Source: Salticus scenicus (lineage: Eukaryota; Arthropoda; Arachnida; Araneae; Salticidae). From it: 64,000 nt of DNA. Of this stretch, positions 10,621 through 21,939 are shown piece by piece. The stretch is from contig OZ005655.1 in the NCBI GenBank assembly GCA_963930645.1, positions 137,749,456-137,813,455 of the forward strand. The letters run 5' to 3'. The translations under genes and the position numbers were made by a program. The notes beneath the pieces were generated by a model. It saw nothing but the letters and a program-made list of their open reading frames with translations. It was not told the DNA's origin and made no database searches. Within the stretch, counting starts at the first letter, position 1. Each line of letters starts with the position of its first letter.

Positions 10621-10832
10621 CACAGACAAAGATGAAATGTTAAAGAACTTGACTTCGGTAATCAGGAAGCCGCAAAACGTGTAAATATGGAAAAACAAGC
10701 AACGAATATTTAGCTTAAAAGCATATATTATTTATCATACCTCTATGACGAATTCCTTTCTATTCCTGAGCAGCTTTCCTGGACATTGTAAAGTATTATA
10801 GGAAAGCACTTCCACTAACAATAAAAAAAAAT

Positions 10833-11110
10833 CTGGTATGTTACTCACACGACTTTCTCTTACCCTGAAATTTAATACTATAAATACAGGTTGGAGATTA
10901 AGAGGTAAGATAACGAGTACTGTTATGTAAACCTATGTTAAACAATTCAAATTAGGCTTAGGAAGAGTTTTATATGATAATTAGTTCTGTGTGAGAGGGG
11001 GCTACCGCCCAGCTCAACCCCTCGTTTCATTAATGCACCTACATTTATATAGAATTTAATTTTGTTATTAAAATTATAAGTTTACTTAAAACTAGTGGAT
11101 CTGCAGATCA
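10833..11110 (+). repeat. Direct repeat D copy 2
   Basis: Matches 10216-10480 with scattered substitutions; includes the GC-rich 'gagagggggctaccgcccag' patch. Confidence 0.7.
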
Positions 11111-11229
11111 GGAGCCTCAACGTCCTATTTGCATCAGACATTATTCAATAGACCATTTTTATGTATTCCTTATTATATAATAGTATATATTGATTCGATC
11201 GACTTGTTACCATAATCAGATACATTCCT

Positions 11230-11251
11230 GAGGGGGGCTGCCGCCCCCCTC
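11230..11251. other. GC hairpin
   Basis: Perfect 9-bp arms GAGGGGGGC and GCCCCCCTC around TGCC, in otherwise AT-rich DNA. Related G-rich patches occur at about 10380, 10995 and 15920, so it is a recurring part of repeat D rather than a host signal. Confidence 0.6.
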
Positions 11252-11301
11252 AACCCCCCGCTGTATCTCTCTTTATATACCTATTTGTATATCATATAAA
11301 G

Positions 11302-11927
11302 TGTTACGAAATCGTAAATAATTGCATTTATTTTTGCATAATTTCTTTCAAAGAGGTTTAGTAAGTTGATAAAAGGCTAATTTTGTGCATTCTAGTCCTT
11401 TTAGCGTTAAAATAGTCTAATTTTCCTTTGAAAATGCATTAAAAAGCTCCAATAAAGGAAGAAATGGATTTGGCGCCAAATTTGGCGACTGTTTCCCTCC
11501 TTGGCGATTTTTTGGCGACCTTGGCGAGAAAATCCTTATTAGGATATACCAAATATGGAAGCTCTAATCTCATTGGCTGGTGTGATGCGAGAATTTTCCA
11601 GAACAGTCTGTGTTCGATAGAAAAGTATAAAAGGGGCATTATTTTCGCCAAGGCGATCAGTCTCAGATCTGTGTCAGTTTCGTCAAATGCTTGCTTTGCT
11701 TTGAGCTTCTTTGGATGAGACTTGCTTTATGTGTTATTGCTAAACAGTTTGTACTGTTGTTTTTCTGTTAACGGTTGTTGTTTAAGCTGTCTTTACTAAT
11801 TGAATTGAAGCTGATACTTGGTTTATAGACCTGTATTTTTCTGGAACTTTCTGTGAATAAATCACTGAATTTTTGCAAGTTTCGCCTTTCATTCTCGGAC
11901 AACTTACGAACCCCCATGTACGCAACA
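11302..11927 (+). mobile_element. Solo LTR, same Ty3/gypsy family
   Basis: 626 bp from TGTTACGAAATCG to GTACGCAACA. It shares with the 2347-2950 LTR the paired TTGGCG blocks, the 'taccaaatatggaagct' segment and the 3' part around 'gaacccccatgtacgcaaca'. A TATA box (GTATAAAAGGGG, 11627-11638) and a downstream AATAAA (about 11857-11862) mark U3/R/U5. No gag or PBS follows, so it is a solo LTR, usually left by recombination between two LTRs. I could not find a matching target duplication (taaag versus atatg), so the flanks may have changed. Confidence 0.85.
11627..11638 (+). promoter_or_regulatory. TATA box of the solo LTR
   Basis: GTATAAAAGGGG lies about 325 bp into the LTR, the expected U3 promoter position. 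AATAAA follows about 230 bp downstream. Confidence 0.6.
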
Positions 11928-11929
11928 AT

Positions 11930-12518
11930 ATGCATTCTTGATAAACGACAGTCTTGTATTATTTCCCTGAAATTCATAAATACCAAATTTCATAACTGCC
12001 AAATTTCCTACAAAAAAAAATTACATAGCATATCGGAAATATTATGCGTAACCTTTAAACTAATTTCCAATTCTATGCCCACAATTTTCAATAGGAAAAC
12101 ATGCTTTTAAAATTCTAATAAAATTTCATTTTATTTGATGGGGTGTAACCATGTTAAAATAAACTTTTAAAAAATACCGACTATAGACCGTAATAGTACG
12201 AAATTCTTTTATGTATCCTGGAAAAGTAGCCACAGCCATTATTAACACCAATAATATGAATAAACCTAATTAATTATAGCTCATTATTTTTTCAAACTAA
12301 TTTGACATCATTTGGATGATTACAGTACAAACTCGGAATTATTTTGTGTAGTCCCATAAATTATTTAGTTTATACATAACCTTTTTTAAGAGTAAACATG
12401 ATTTCAAGCATCTTTATAATGTATGTTAATTTTATTAAGTTCAATTCAGCATAAACGATTTAAAGTGCACGCTTAAATAAAAATTTGTCCATACACATTG
12501 TATACACAACACATTATA
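11930..12518. repeat. Diverged satellite-like sequence flanking the Tc1 element
   Basis: Blocks such as 'tttgacatcatttggatgat' and 'atacacattgtatacac' recur on the other side of the Tc1 insertion (about 14097-14230). 'accgtaatagtacgaaattc' resembles the 172-bp unit at 14340-15560. It appears to be an older outlier of that array. Confidence 0.4.
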
Positions 12519-12520
12519 TA

Positions 12521-14091
12521 CACTCCTTCTCATATTTATAAGGACACTTTATATTTTGAAATAACTAATGTAAAAATAATTGTGGACAAGATTATACTAA
12601 GTGCACTTAATATATCTAGTATTCTAAAAACCAAAATTGCTATAATTTTTTTAATATGAAACAAAATTAATAAAAAATAATGCAAAATGTGTTTTTCTCC
12701 ACGTTTTTAGATGTTCATAATTATAGGGACAATCGAGATTTTTTCGATTTATTTAACTTACTAGCAGATGAATTACAGTTGACATGCGAATTTGTTAACT
12801 ACTGGGCTAGATTAATACATATATAAGCCTTCAATTTTTCCTGGACGGACATTATTGATAATTCCTCGAAAAAAAGAACGCTCAAGTAGTCAAGTATGAT
12901 AAATGTGTTTTTTAAGTGGAAGGATAGTTTCAATCCGCCGAATTTCTAATGAAATTCGAAGGTCTAAAATTGCTGAAGGAAATGTGATCAAACGTTGAAC
13001 TGCTGGTTCGATAGGAGAGAGATCTGATGCAAAATTAGAGTTGTTTTACAGAGATCGAAGACTCATAATTCCTCTTACTGTTCTACTCATAATGACTGCT
13101 GCTGAATTTGCTCATAATTTTTAACGAAAGGTTAGTGTCCACATTTATGCATGTTTAAAATAATTAATAATATGTTAAAATGAATAAAAAATCTGAAATA
13201 ATCAATCAGCATTTAATGGGGGAAAGAACGTCTATGTTAAAGTTGAATAAAGACAATATTAAATGGTAAAATGTTGCATTTTCGGATGAAAAACATTTTA
13301 TTCTTGATTAACAAAATGGTTTTAACAGTTACTGGCACGATCTGAAGATAGCGAAAGACAGAGCGATTTTTTAAAGGAAGATATGAATCGGGCATTTTAA
13401 AGGTGGATCTATGGTGCTCTGGTGAGCTTCTTCTACTGAAGGCAGAATGAATTTAGTAATTTTTTCTATTATTACGAACATCAAGAGAATATCCGAAAAT
13501 TTTAAACGTGGAATTCCCAGGTTTTTGTTAGATTTTGGGGGGTAATAATATTTTTTTCATCAAGACTTACATTTTTGCTCTACTTTTAGAGCAATAGGAA
13601 ATAGTTCGAAGAAAGGAACTTCTGTATTATTGCCTTTCCCATGGCCTAAAAGTTGAAAAAACCTTAACTTAGGATATTAGAAAAGTGCATGCAAGTGGAA
13701 AGCAATTTTAAATAGTTTAAATGTATTAAGAATATCATATATGCTATACGAAATGGTATCGAAACTGAATATAAAAAAAAAAAAAATTATGTATATATAC
13801 CAGAGAGAATATCTGACTGTTTAGCACTAAAAAGAGATCCCATAAAATATTAATTTAAAGAATAACTGAAAAAAATTACTAAAATTCGAGCTGTCCTTAT
13901 AATTGTGAACACCTGAAAAATCATCTTTTTACCATATTTAAAGTTTTTTAAGATAGAAAAGCGATAAAACTTTTTAAATATAGTCTATTAATGAAATTAA
14001 AATTAATTAAAAATATATTTGCTTAAATAATAGTGTTCCGTGTTTAGTTTATATAGAAAAACGGGTGTCCTTATAATTATGAGAAGGAGTG
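12521..14091 (+). mobile_element. Tc1-like DNA transposon, decayed but with both ends
   Basis: 1571 bp with ends CACTCCTTCTCATATTTATA and TATAATTATGAGAAGGAGTG, flanked by TA at 12519-12520 and 14092-14093. A decayed transposase lies inside on the plus strand. A 5' end fragment of the same family, inverted, lies at 26518-26730. Confidence 0.85.
12880..13680 (+). pseudogene. Tc1-like transposase relic (DD34E type)
   Basis: Broken frames give, in order: a decayed helix-turn-helix region (about 12880-13130); KW.NVAFSDEKHFILD around the second catalytic region (about 13260-13310); a GGSMVLW block (about 13400-13425); FFHQDLHF (about 13555-13575) where QDN-x-H is expected; and PFPWPKS (about 13635) for the WPxxSPDL block. 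Numerous stops and shifts are present. It would have moved the 12521-14091 element. The chance of a functional product is nil. Confidence 0.75.
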
Positions 14092-14339
14092 TACTCCAGA
14101 CACATTGTATACACCAGTAAAAATTTTTCATCTTATTTTGCGTTTAAAATTAATAATTGTTCCAAATTTAACATCGTTTGGATGACTAAGTGACATTGTC
14201 AGAACACTTTTGTGAGGTCCTGTACATTAATTAGAAAGCTTAAGAGCACATATTTTCTTCAAACAACATAAATTTAAGCATCTTACTCACGTATGCTAGT
14301 TTCATTTTCTTCATTGCAAAGTAATGATTTTAAAATGTG

Positions 14340-15560
14340 TTTAAACGAAATTCACCCCATACTCCGTTAAGAATTTTGGCGTGTCCCCGTACACAGTTTA
14401 TAAAAAATATAGCAATAAAAATTATACAGCTACGTATATGCAAAGCTGGAACGTGTACGCCAATTTGCAAGTCAATCGAAGGATTTTTGCGGCCGCTATT
14501 GCGGTACATACGAATTCTTCCCATAGGCCGTAAGGATAAGAAACACTTTAGTGTATCCCTGTACACGAACGACAAATGGAATACACACCTAACACTATAC
14601 AACTAATTCCGTTGGGCTCATGAATATGTGTAGCGAATTGCAAGTCAATGGCGTGATTTTTGGGGGCGCTATCGCGGTACATACAAATTCTTCCCATAGG
14701 CCGTAATGATAAAAAAAATTGGCGTGTCCCTGTACACGAACTACAAATGGAATGCACTCCCAAATCTATACAGCTAATTTCGTGGGGATCATGAACATGT
14801 GTAACAAATTTCAAGTCAATAGCGTGATTTTTGCGGCCGCTATTGCACGACAGACAGACAGAGAGACGGACAGACGGAACCCAAAATCCTTTTGAGTCTC
14901 AACAGAGGGCCTCCACTGACGCTTCGGCAAAAATTAGAAGTATATAGCTTAATTTTTGCGGTGGCTATCGCGGTACATACAGATTCTTCCCATAGGCCGT
15001 AATGATAGGAAAAAATTTGGCGTGTCCCTGTACACGAACTACAAATGGAATACACACCTAAAACTATACAGCTAATTTCGTTGGGATCATGAATATGTGT
15101 ACCAAATTGCAAATCAATAGCGTGATTTTTGTGGCCGCTATCGCGGTACATACAAATTCCTCCCATAGGCCGTAATGATAAGAAAAATTTTGGCGTGTCC
15201 CTGTACACGAACTACAAATGGAATACACACCTAAAACTATACAGCTAATTTCGTTGGGCTCATGAATATGTGTACCAAATTGCAAATCAATAGCGTGTTT
15301 TTTGTGGCCGCTATCGCGGTACATACAAATTCCTCCCATTGGCCGTAATGATAAGAAAAACTTTGGCGTGTCCCTGTACACGAACTATAAATGGAATACA
15401 CACCCAAAACTATACAGCTGATTCCATGGGGCACACCAACATGTGTACCAAATTACAAGTCAATAGCGGGATTCTTGCGGCCGCTATCGCGCGACAGACA
15501 CACAGACGCAGCCCAAAACCGTTTTGAGTCTCAACAGAGGGCCTCCACTGACGTTTCAGC
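14340..15560. repeat. Satellite array, period about 172 bp
   Basis: The anchor 'gtacac' after 'gtgtccctgt' occurs at 14389, 14561, 14732, 15030, 15203 and 15376: spacings 172, 171, 298, 173, 173. Each unit has 'ggccgctatcgcggtacata' and 'cccataggccgtaatgataa' blocks. The long spacing comes from an intruding 'gacagacagacagagagac...caacagagggcctccactga' block at about 14848-14930, which returns at about 15490-15555. Overlapping open frames here are by-products of the repeat and not genes. Confidence 0.85.
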
Positions 15561-15579
15561 AATTATACAGACAATTTTC

Positions 15580-15710
15580 ACACGCAACATTCATTGAAAC
15601 TTATCAATCTTGATCAAACTTTTCCAGCAACAAACTTATATTAATTTCAAAATACAGATTTTGGATCTTCTAAAATTATTCATTTTTAAATTAATCTAAG
15701 AGTAGTGTAG
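15580..15710 (+). repeat. Dispersed repeat E copy 2
   Basis: Near-identical to 10497-10620, from 'cacgcaacattcattgaaac' to 'ttaatctaag'. Followed by a T19 tract and a C/G-rich block (15920-15970). Confidence 0.7.
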
Positions 15711-16009
15711 CACTAAATATCCAAAAAAAGTTGAATTTGTTCTCAATATTACATTAAAAAATAAGAAAAAATAACTTTTTTTTTTTTTTTTTTTTTTGTG
15801 TGTTAAAAATAAAAGAAATCGATAACTTTATTTTAAATTATCGCAGATCGATGGTTCAACTATTCGTTTTAAAGGTCTTGGCGAGCTCTTTTGAAAGATA
15901 CCCATCATGAAAATTTTCTCCCCTCGAAGGAGGACCTCCCCCCCCAGGGGGGAGGAGAGGCTCCTATATACACAAAACTTTTTTCCCAGTTGACTATCTC
16001 TGTTACAAA

Positions 16010-16390
16010 AAATATATATTCATTTCATTTGGTTTAGTGCAGTCTACAGATGTTAAACTCTACTTACCTGCAATTTCCCCCATAGACGCAATGTATTTGA
16101 ATACTTTTGAGTGCTCCTGTACACGAACCATTTGCTTCATCTCAACGAAAAGCTTAGTGTAGCATCCCTATATGATACTCATTTTGAATTCCGAGTTTGG
16201 AATTTCTGCTACTATTTGTTCTTGAGATAAACTGATAACACACAGACAGACAGACACATAGACCATTCGCTAAAAACATTATTTTCGTATTCAGGGGACC
16301 TCAGAATATGCAAATATAACAAAAACTCACTTTCGAAAATTTGACCCAAAAACAATACCTTCTCTACCGTAAGGATAAGAGAAAGTAAAA
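16010..16390 (+). repeat. Direct repeat F copy 1 ending in repeat C
   Basis: From 'atttcatttggtttagtgca' through 'acctgcaatttcccccatag' and 'gtgtagcatccctatatgat' to the repeat C tail 'ataagagaaagtaaaa'. Recurs at 16625-16995. Confidence 0.7.
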
Positions 16391-16624
16391 ATGTTATAGC
16401 TTAAGTATTTGCAGCCCTGTATATCTTTTGAAGATTACGTATAAACCACATGGTGTACTTAAACATAATCCTATAGTAATAATACTCGGCACAACCTGAA
16501 ATACACTTCCACCAATTTTTAACTATTGTCGCACTATAATCCAGTTCTTTTGTGTAGCTCTGTAAAGGAACATTGAATGATATCCCTACTATATTCTGCA
16601 TGAGACATGTTTTTATGCATATTA

Positions 16625-16995
16625 AAAATATGTATTAATTTCATTTGGTTTAGTGCAATCTGTAGACTCTATTTACCTGCAATTTCCCCCATAGACGTAA
16701 TGCATATGTATTCTCTTGGGTGTTTCTTTCGAACCATTTGTTTCACCTCAACGAAAATCTTAGTGTAGCATCCCTATATGATACACATTTAGCATACCAA
16801 GTTTGAACTTTCTGCTCTTATTTGTCTTTGAGATACGTTGACACACCTGCACACACACACAGAGACCAACCGCTAAAAACATGATTTTTGGATTCAAAAG
16901 ACCTCAAAACATGTATATACAACTAAAACGCACTTTCGAAAATTTGTCCCTAAAACAATACTTTCTCTACCGTATAGGTAAGAGAAAGTAAAAAT
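16625..16995 (+). repeat. Direct repeat F copy 2 ending in repeat C
   Basis: Same block order as copy 1, moderately diverged. Its tail TACTTTCTCT...AGAGAAAGTA (about 16961-16990) forms a hairpin. Confidence 0.7.
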
Positions 16996-16999
16996 TGCT

Positions 17000-18840
17000 T
17001 GCATTCATCTTTGAATATAGCTTAATAGTACTAATTTTAATAAATTATTTATACTGCATTAATTTATATAGGATAATATAGAAAACAGTCTTTTAAAGTC
17101 CACATGACTTTAACAAACATACTAGTAGTTTTAATGAAATTATTTTTCTTATACTAATTAGTAATTTCATATACTAATGTTGTAATTCCTATAAAACTAC
17201 TATCCCCATGTTAACCAGCAAAGATTTTTGATGCCAAGAACTTTTTTGGGGTATCAGTGATTAGAGAGTATAAGACTCGGAAATACTAATAGAATAGAAT
17301 GTTGATGAATTTTCAAAATATCGAAATATTGTGCAGCTTTTAATTGTTCTAATAAATATATGAAAAGAAACGGGATAAGTTTTCATAAGTAAATTATATT
17401 TGACAATTATATTATGAAAAATATAATTTTTATAATCAAGTGCTTTGTTATTATTACTGTTTAAATATCGTTTTGATATTTAATGGAATAGTTTTTTAAA
17501 GTTTGACATTTTTTTTTAATTTTCATATTAATAAGTAATATGGAATTAATAAGTAATATGGAATATGGAAATTCTTTTAAATATAGTTAGCAGTGGCGTT
17601 GGGGAAGAACGTTAGTTTTAGCATATAAAAAGAGTTTAATTTTAAATATTAACTAAATTAATAGATATAGTAAAAAAAGAAAAAGAAAAAAGATAGAAAG
17701 AAAAATGAATTTGAAACTGTATCTGGAGTTTTTCATTCACCTTTAGGACATAAATTATTCATAAATTTTATTTGCCAAACCCTCCGTGTGTATTCCGTGT
17801 AAATTTACTCGAAGAAAGATAGCCATTAGGGAATCTTTCCCCGAGTAAAAAGGAATAACTTTTTTCCCCTCGATGATCAATCTGTGTCTTATTATAATGT
17901 CTATGGTTAACATGGGAATGATAGATCTATAGGAATTAGTATATGTATGGTTGGACCCTGTCAGGGTTACCATTTATCACTGAACTGTATATATCTCTTT
18001 GGTTTTATTAACAATCAAAAGAAGAACCGTTAAATTTTGTATAATGAGACTCCCCCCCCCCACCTACAATTTCATTATCTTATAAAAATGCATTTTTGAA
18101 AATTTAAATGCATATAACCGTGACGTTTACTTTTATTTATATTTACTTGTATTTTTATTTTCAAATTGAAAGATCAAATATCAAAATTGGTAAATTAAAA
18201 ATCTTAGATGCACGCCTTCTTACAGATGCATAAAACTTTTATTCAGGAAACACGACCCATATTTGTATAAAGGAATGCTCATTTAAATCAAGCAAAAAAA
18301 CGCTAAAGTAATCGTATTCAAGATGAAACTAAGTTTTAGTTTTCAGAGAAATACGTGAAAACAATACGAAACTAAATTTTAACTCGTTTCCTTTTTGATT
18401 CGTAATTTTGCATTCAATGTTATACTTACTCTTTGTTTTTGTTACGTGTAAATTAATTCTTCTTTCTTTTATTCAAATTTTGTATATATCAAATATAATA
18501 GGAATTTTTATATAAGCTAAAGAATAAAATGCTTAGATAAAATTTATTTTTTTGTGTTTCCATTTTTATTTTTTTTTATTTTTTATTTAAGAATTTATAT
18601 TCGGTCGAATTTTAAATAAGTAATATTAACAAGTACTTTCGTTTTAACCACATCCCAGTGATCTAGATTGTTACATTGTAGATGCTGAGTCTTTTCTGAA
18701 ATGAGAGGAAATTGCAACATAAGAGCGCCCCCTGATCGATGATATAGTCGAAAATCTAATCGACACCAATTCAAACCAAGGTCCAATCAAATGTAAAGCT
18801 TGATTAAATTAAGCCCATTGGTTCATAAAGTACAGTTTTC
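17000..18840. other. AT-rich interval, nothing recognised
   Basis: No terminal repeats or conserved frames found. A C10 run sits near 18053. The patch at 18650-18790 is slightly GC-richer but its 63-codon minus frame matches nothing I know. Confidence 0.4.
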
Positions 18841-18849
18841 AAACTCAAT

Positions 18850-19130
18850 TAGACAGATATTTCAAAAAATGGTTGAACTGAATTCAGGAAAACTCAAAAA
18901 GTGTAAATTCATCAAAAATCGGGAATTGAATTTTTTTTCGCATCTTCTACTTTCTTCTTATACATGCAGAAACTAGTAATAAATCCATTTAAAATAATAA
19001 TAATAATTAGTCAATTTATGTTAACTGAATTTATGAAATGCATGCTTATCGCAAAACGTATAAATTCATCGAAAACCGGAAATCGAAATTTTTTCTTTGT
19101 CTTCTACTTTCTTCTTATGCATGTAGAAGC
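18850..19130 (+). repeat. Two tandem tails of repeat C
   Basis: The block 'aaattcatc.aaaa.cgg..' followed by 'tcttctactttcttcttat' occurs at about 18905-18970 and again at about 19060-19125, each ending in a short hairpin. Confidence 0.5.
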
Positions 19131-19365
19131 TAATCCTAAATCCACTTCTTAATAAAATTATACTTTTAAAAAATTAAAGAACACGCTTTTATTGAAATGT
19201 GAACTAAAAAGCACAAAATATCTATCTTTATAGTATTAAATTGCAGGGTGAGAAAAAATCATGTGAGTGACACACTCTAATATTTACATCGGTAATAAAA
19301 ATAACATAATAAAGGAATGAGAAATAAATAATTTAGAATTAAACAAAAACCATTTTTTTTTTAAA

Positions 19366-19452
19366 TCTCCCCTGACTGGGCTCGAACGTTAGATCTTTAG
19401 GTTCGCAGCCCGGAGCTTTACCTCACAGCCACAGCGTTAGCGTAGGGAAAGG
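19366..19452 (-). repeat. tRNA-like sequence (SINE head or tRNA pseudogene)
   Basis: The minus strand reads TGGCTGTGAGGTAAAGC (A-box like) and, about 30 bases on, GTTCGAGCCC (B-box). It is bracketed by A/T runs. The acceptor stem and anticodon stem do not pair well, so a functional tRNA is unlikely. Confidence 0.4.
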
Positions 19453-19608
19453 CTTTTTTTTTTTTAATGGTAGTTATATATAGAAGAAAATTTTTCTACA
19501 AATATTACGGTGTGAGAAAAAAGCGGTGCTAACGACATGCCGGAATAAATTTAAAAACTTAGCAACTATGGATTGTACATTGATTTTTATAAAATTCTAT
19601 TACTAATA

Positions 19609-19791
19609 CAGAGCTGCCAACCTAATCCGGCAAATTGCTAGTACCGCCCCTTTTTCTACACCCCTTAATTTTTAAAGTAATTTTCTTCAAATATATTTGC
19701 GATGAATTAGGAAGAAAAAAAAAACTAAGAAATTACTGGTGCAGAAAAAGGGGCGGTACTAAAAATTTGCCGGATTAGGTTTGCAGCTCTG
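19609..19791. mobile_element. TIR MITE related to family B
   Basis: 183 bp with inverted ends CAGAGCTGCCAACCTAATCC and its near-inverse, inner GCCCCTTTTTCT/AGAAAAAGGGGC, and flanking CTAATA on both sides (19603-19608, 19792-19797). The paralogous site at about 30113-30125 lacks it. Confidence 0.7.
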
Positions 19792-19798
19792 CTAATAG

Positions 19799-20013
19799 CA
19801 GGGGTCGTATTCTCCGTCCTTTTTTCAGGACACTCTCAGATACAAAATATTTCCGTCTTTTTTGCCACCACTAATTTCATGCAGAAGTACTTCAGTAATG
19901 TGCCATGATTATACAGGGTAGATATTATTTTATAAGAATAGTGGTAGCAATAAATTTGAAAATTTGTAATTCATGAGAGTGTCCTGAAAAAAGTGCGGAG
20001 AGTACGACCCCTG
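19799..20013. mobile_element. hAT-like MITE copy 2
   Basis: 215 bp, CAGGGGTCGTATTCTCCG to CGGAGAGTACGACCCCTG. The core is shared with 4623-4801 ('catgcagaagtactt', 'gggtagatattatttta'). Flanks gctaatag and gtaataga fit an 8-bp duplication with one slip. It abuts the preceding MITE. Confidence 0.75.
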
Positions 20014-21000
20014 GTAATAGAGATTTCGCAGCTTATTGGTAATGACAAGACACTGAGGATGAGTTTATTGAAGATCTTGAACTGTACCAAGAAATAATTT
20101 TGACAATTGATTGGTCTAGTTCAACCCATTCAAGACGGTGCATGTTTTTTCAGACTGCCCTCAGAAACGGAAATTGATTGTTACTCAGGAGTGAAAGAAA
20201 CAGCCAACTCAAACTTCATTTTAAAGATTGTAATCGTCTAAATTTCAATAAAATAAAATAAATGGAATAAATGTGAAGAATTTTAATGTTGAAACGAGAA
20301 TATTTGAACCCAAGTAAAATTTAGGTTTTGTGTTTTGAGAGATTTTAAAAAAAAAAAAAAAAAAAGAAAGAAAGAAAGAAAATCTTTAATAAATACTAAA
20401 CTGTGGGCGGGACTAGCCATATATGACTGTACACAATGTGTGCTACCCCTTTGTTTTATTAGTACGGAGGACTATTAGTCTCAATCTACGGATTTTTACG
20501 ATACCAGTTTTACGATAGTTAGACATTTATCGAAATCAAATATTTATCGAAAATATAATTGAATAATTTGAAAGCGATGTTGTAATAAAAAAAAAAAAAA
20601 AAACTGGTAGTCCTCCATACTAAACTAAATTCTGCTTTTGCCAGAGTTTCATCAAAATCGCTTTTTTTTTTTTTTTTTTTTTTTTGAAAGAAAAAGAGAA
20701 GAAAGTTAATAATAATCAATTAAGTCACATTGAATTAATTTTCCGATACCGAAATCTAACATTTTGCGTCGTTTAAACTTATAGCGCACGGGCTTGTGAA
20801 GGGTATAGGCATCTCATCTTATTTTATTTTATTTTATTTTATTTATTTATTTATTTTTGTTCCAAGATGCATTGCACACGGTGTGCAATTTGTCTGACAC
20901 AGTTTCACTTCTGATAGGTGTTTGCACGATAACTTCATTATCCACAATAAGTGCAACCATTCAAGCTGAAAAGGAATTGTACGAATTTAAAGTTAAATAT
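20014..21000 (+). repeat. Paralogous old sequence G, copy 1
   Basis: Blocks at 20014-20440 and 20865-20990 match 30113-30613 and 31130-31574 in the same order: 'cttattggtaatgacaa', 'ggatgagtttattgaa', 'gttgaaacgaga', 'gggactagccatata', 'atgcattgcacacg', 'ataacttcattat'. Copy 1 lacks the segment that in copy 2 carries a THAP-like reading frame. It is split by the MITE at 20462-20620 and by T-rich sequence. The 72-codon frame at 20857-21075 is probably incidental. Confidence 0.55.
20462..20620. mobile_element. Small TA-flanked MITE
   Basis: 159 bp with inverted ends GTACGGAGGACTA and TAGTCCTCCATAC, flanked by TA (20460-20461, 20621-20622). An A-rich core includes an A21 run. Tc1/mariner-like by target site only. 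Confidence 0.6.
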
Positions 21001-21236
21001 GTTATTAGCTATTTAGAGATATTTTGCATTCTTTATCTGGTCATGCTTTTTTTTTCTTTAAGTAATTGTTTGTAATTCTTCTGAAATACTTTTTTTTACC
21101 TCATATTTTAATTATTGAATTGAAATATGATTCCAATACAAAATTATTTGTTACAAATACAATACAACCATGTCATTTAAGCGCAGTTACTATTATTAAC
21201 AATGCAGTTGTAGTATACTTAAGCGTAATCTGTCCT

Positions 21237-21335
21237 CACTGTCAATAAAAAGTCCTGTTTGCTGCAGTCTGCTGCCAGATATTTTCTGAATTACAGAAAA
21301 TTTCTGGCAGCAAACAGGACTTTATTTTGACAGTG
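21237..21335. repeat. Near-perfect 99-bp palindrome
   Basis: Outer arms 'cactgtcaataaaaagtcct' / 'aggactttattttgacagtg' and inner arms 'tgctgccagatattttctg' / 'cagaaaatttctggcagca' meet around 'aatta'. Probably a foldback MITE; no clear TA on the left side. Confidence 0.7.
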
Positions 21336-21339
21336 TATC

Positions 21340-21884
21340 CTATAAGGAAAGATTGCGCAAAATAGTTTGTAAGGTTGAGACTATGGTAAGTCACCACTGT
21401 TTGAAAATCCAGTGACGTAATAGGTGGGAGAGTTGAATGTTTCGACGCCAACAGTCGATGAAATTTAGGTTGAAACAGTTTTGCGTCAACATAGCGCTGC
21501 AACGGAGGAAGTAAATTGCGGATTGTTCGCGAATGAGAAGCGGCTTTAAAGTTTTGTTGAAGTGGAGAGATGGGGGTCGATTGAATGAGGGATAAATAGG
21601 AAGGTATTTCCGTATAGTGTGTGATGCAGATGAATTAGTTCTGATGCTCGATTAAACTATAGTTTGTGGTATATTGATAAAATTAGTTTGTTATACTAAG
21701 AGCAAGGTCTTTCACTAGTGGCGTTTGATGGTCTGGTGTGTATAGTGAAGTTATAGAGGTAGAAAAGTCGAACGTAAATTCTGTCAGTCGTGGGAATCCA
21801 TCCGGCAAGATTGTCCTTACATCGTCAAGTGGTAAAGAGTGCAGCCGTCAAACTTTCTCTGTTATCTACTGTGGAAGAACGTTC
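21340..21884. other. GC-richer island of unknown nature
   Basis: About 540 bp noticeably richer in G and C than its surroundings, with blocks such as 'ggttgaaacagttttgcgtc' and 'cgggaatccatccgg' style text. A plus frame from 21738 runs through it, but no domain is recognised. Could be a host exon/5' UTR or the LTR of an unfamiliar element. Confidence 0.3.
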
Positions 21885-21931
21885 ATGTGCAATATTAATA
21901 TAATTAAAGTAATTACATTAATATTGCACAT
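21885..21931. repeat. Perfect 15-bp inverted repeat
   Basis: ATGTGCAATATTAAT (21885-21899) and its exact inverse (21917-21931) around a 17-base AT loop. Confidence 0.7.
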
Positions 21932-21939
21932 AAATGATT

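Noticed and set aside
14340..15560. CRISPR-like array
   Set aside because: Units are long near-identical tandem repeats without unique spacers, and the genome is eukaryotic.
14330..15597. Overlapping 65-122 codon frames with 'MYRDT..FFLSLRPMG' repeats
   Set aside because: They follow the 172-bp satellite period on both strands; no start context or independent homology, so not genes.
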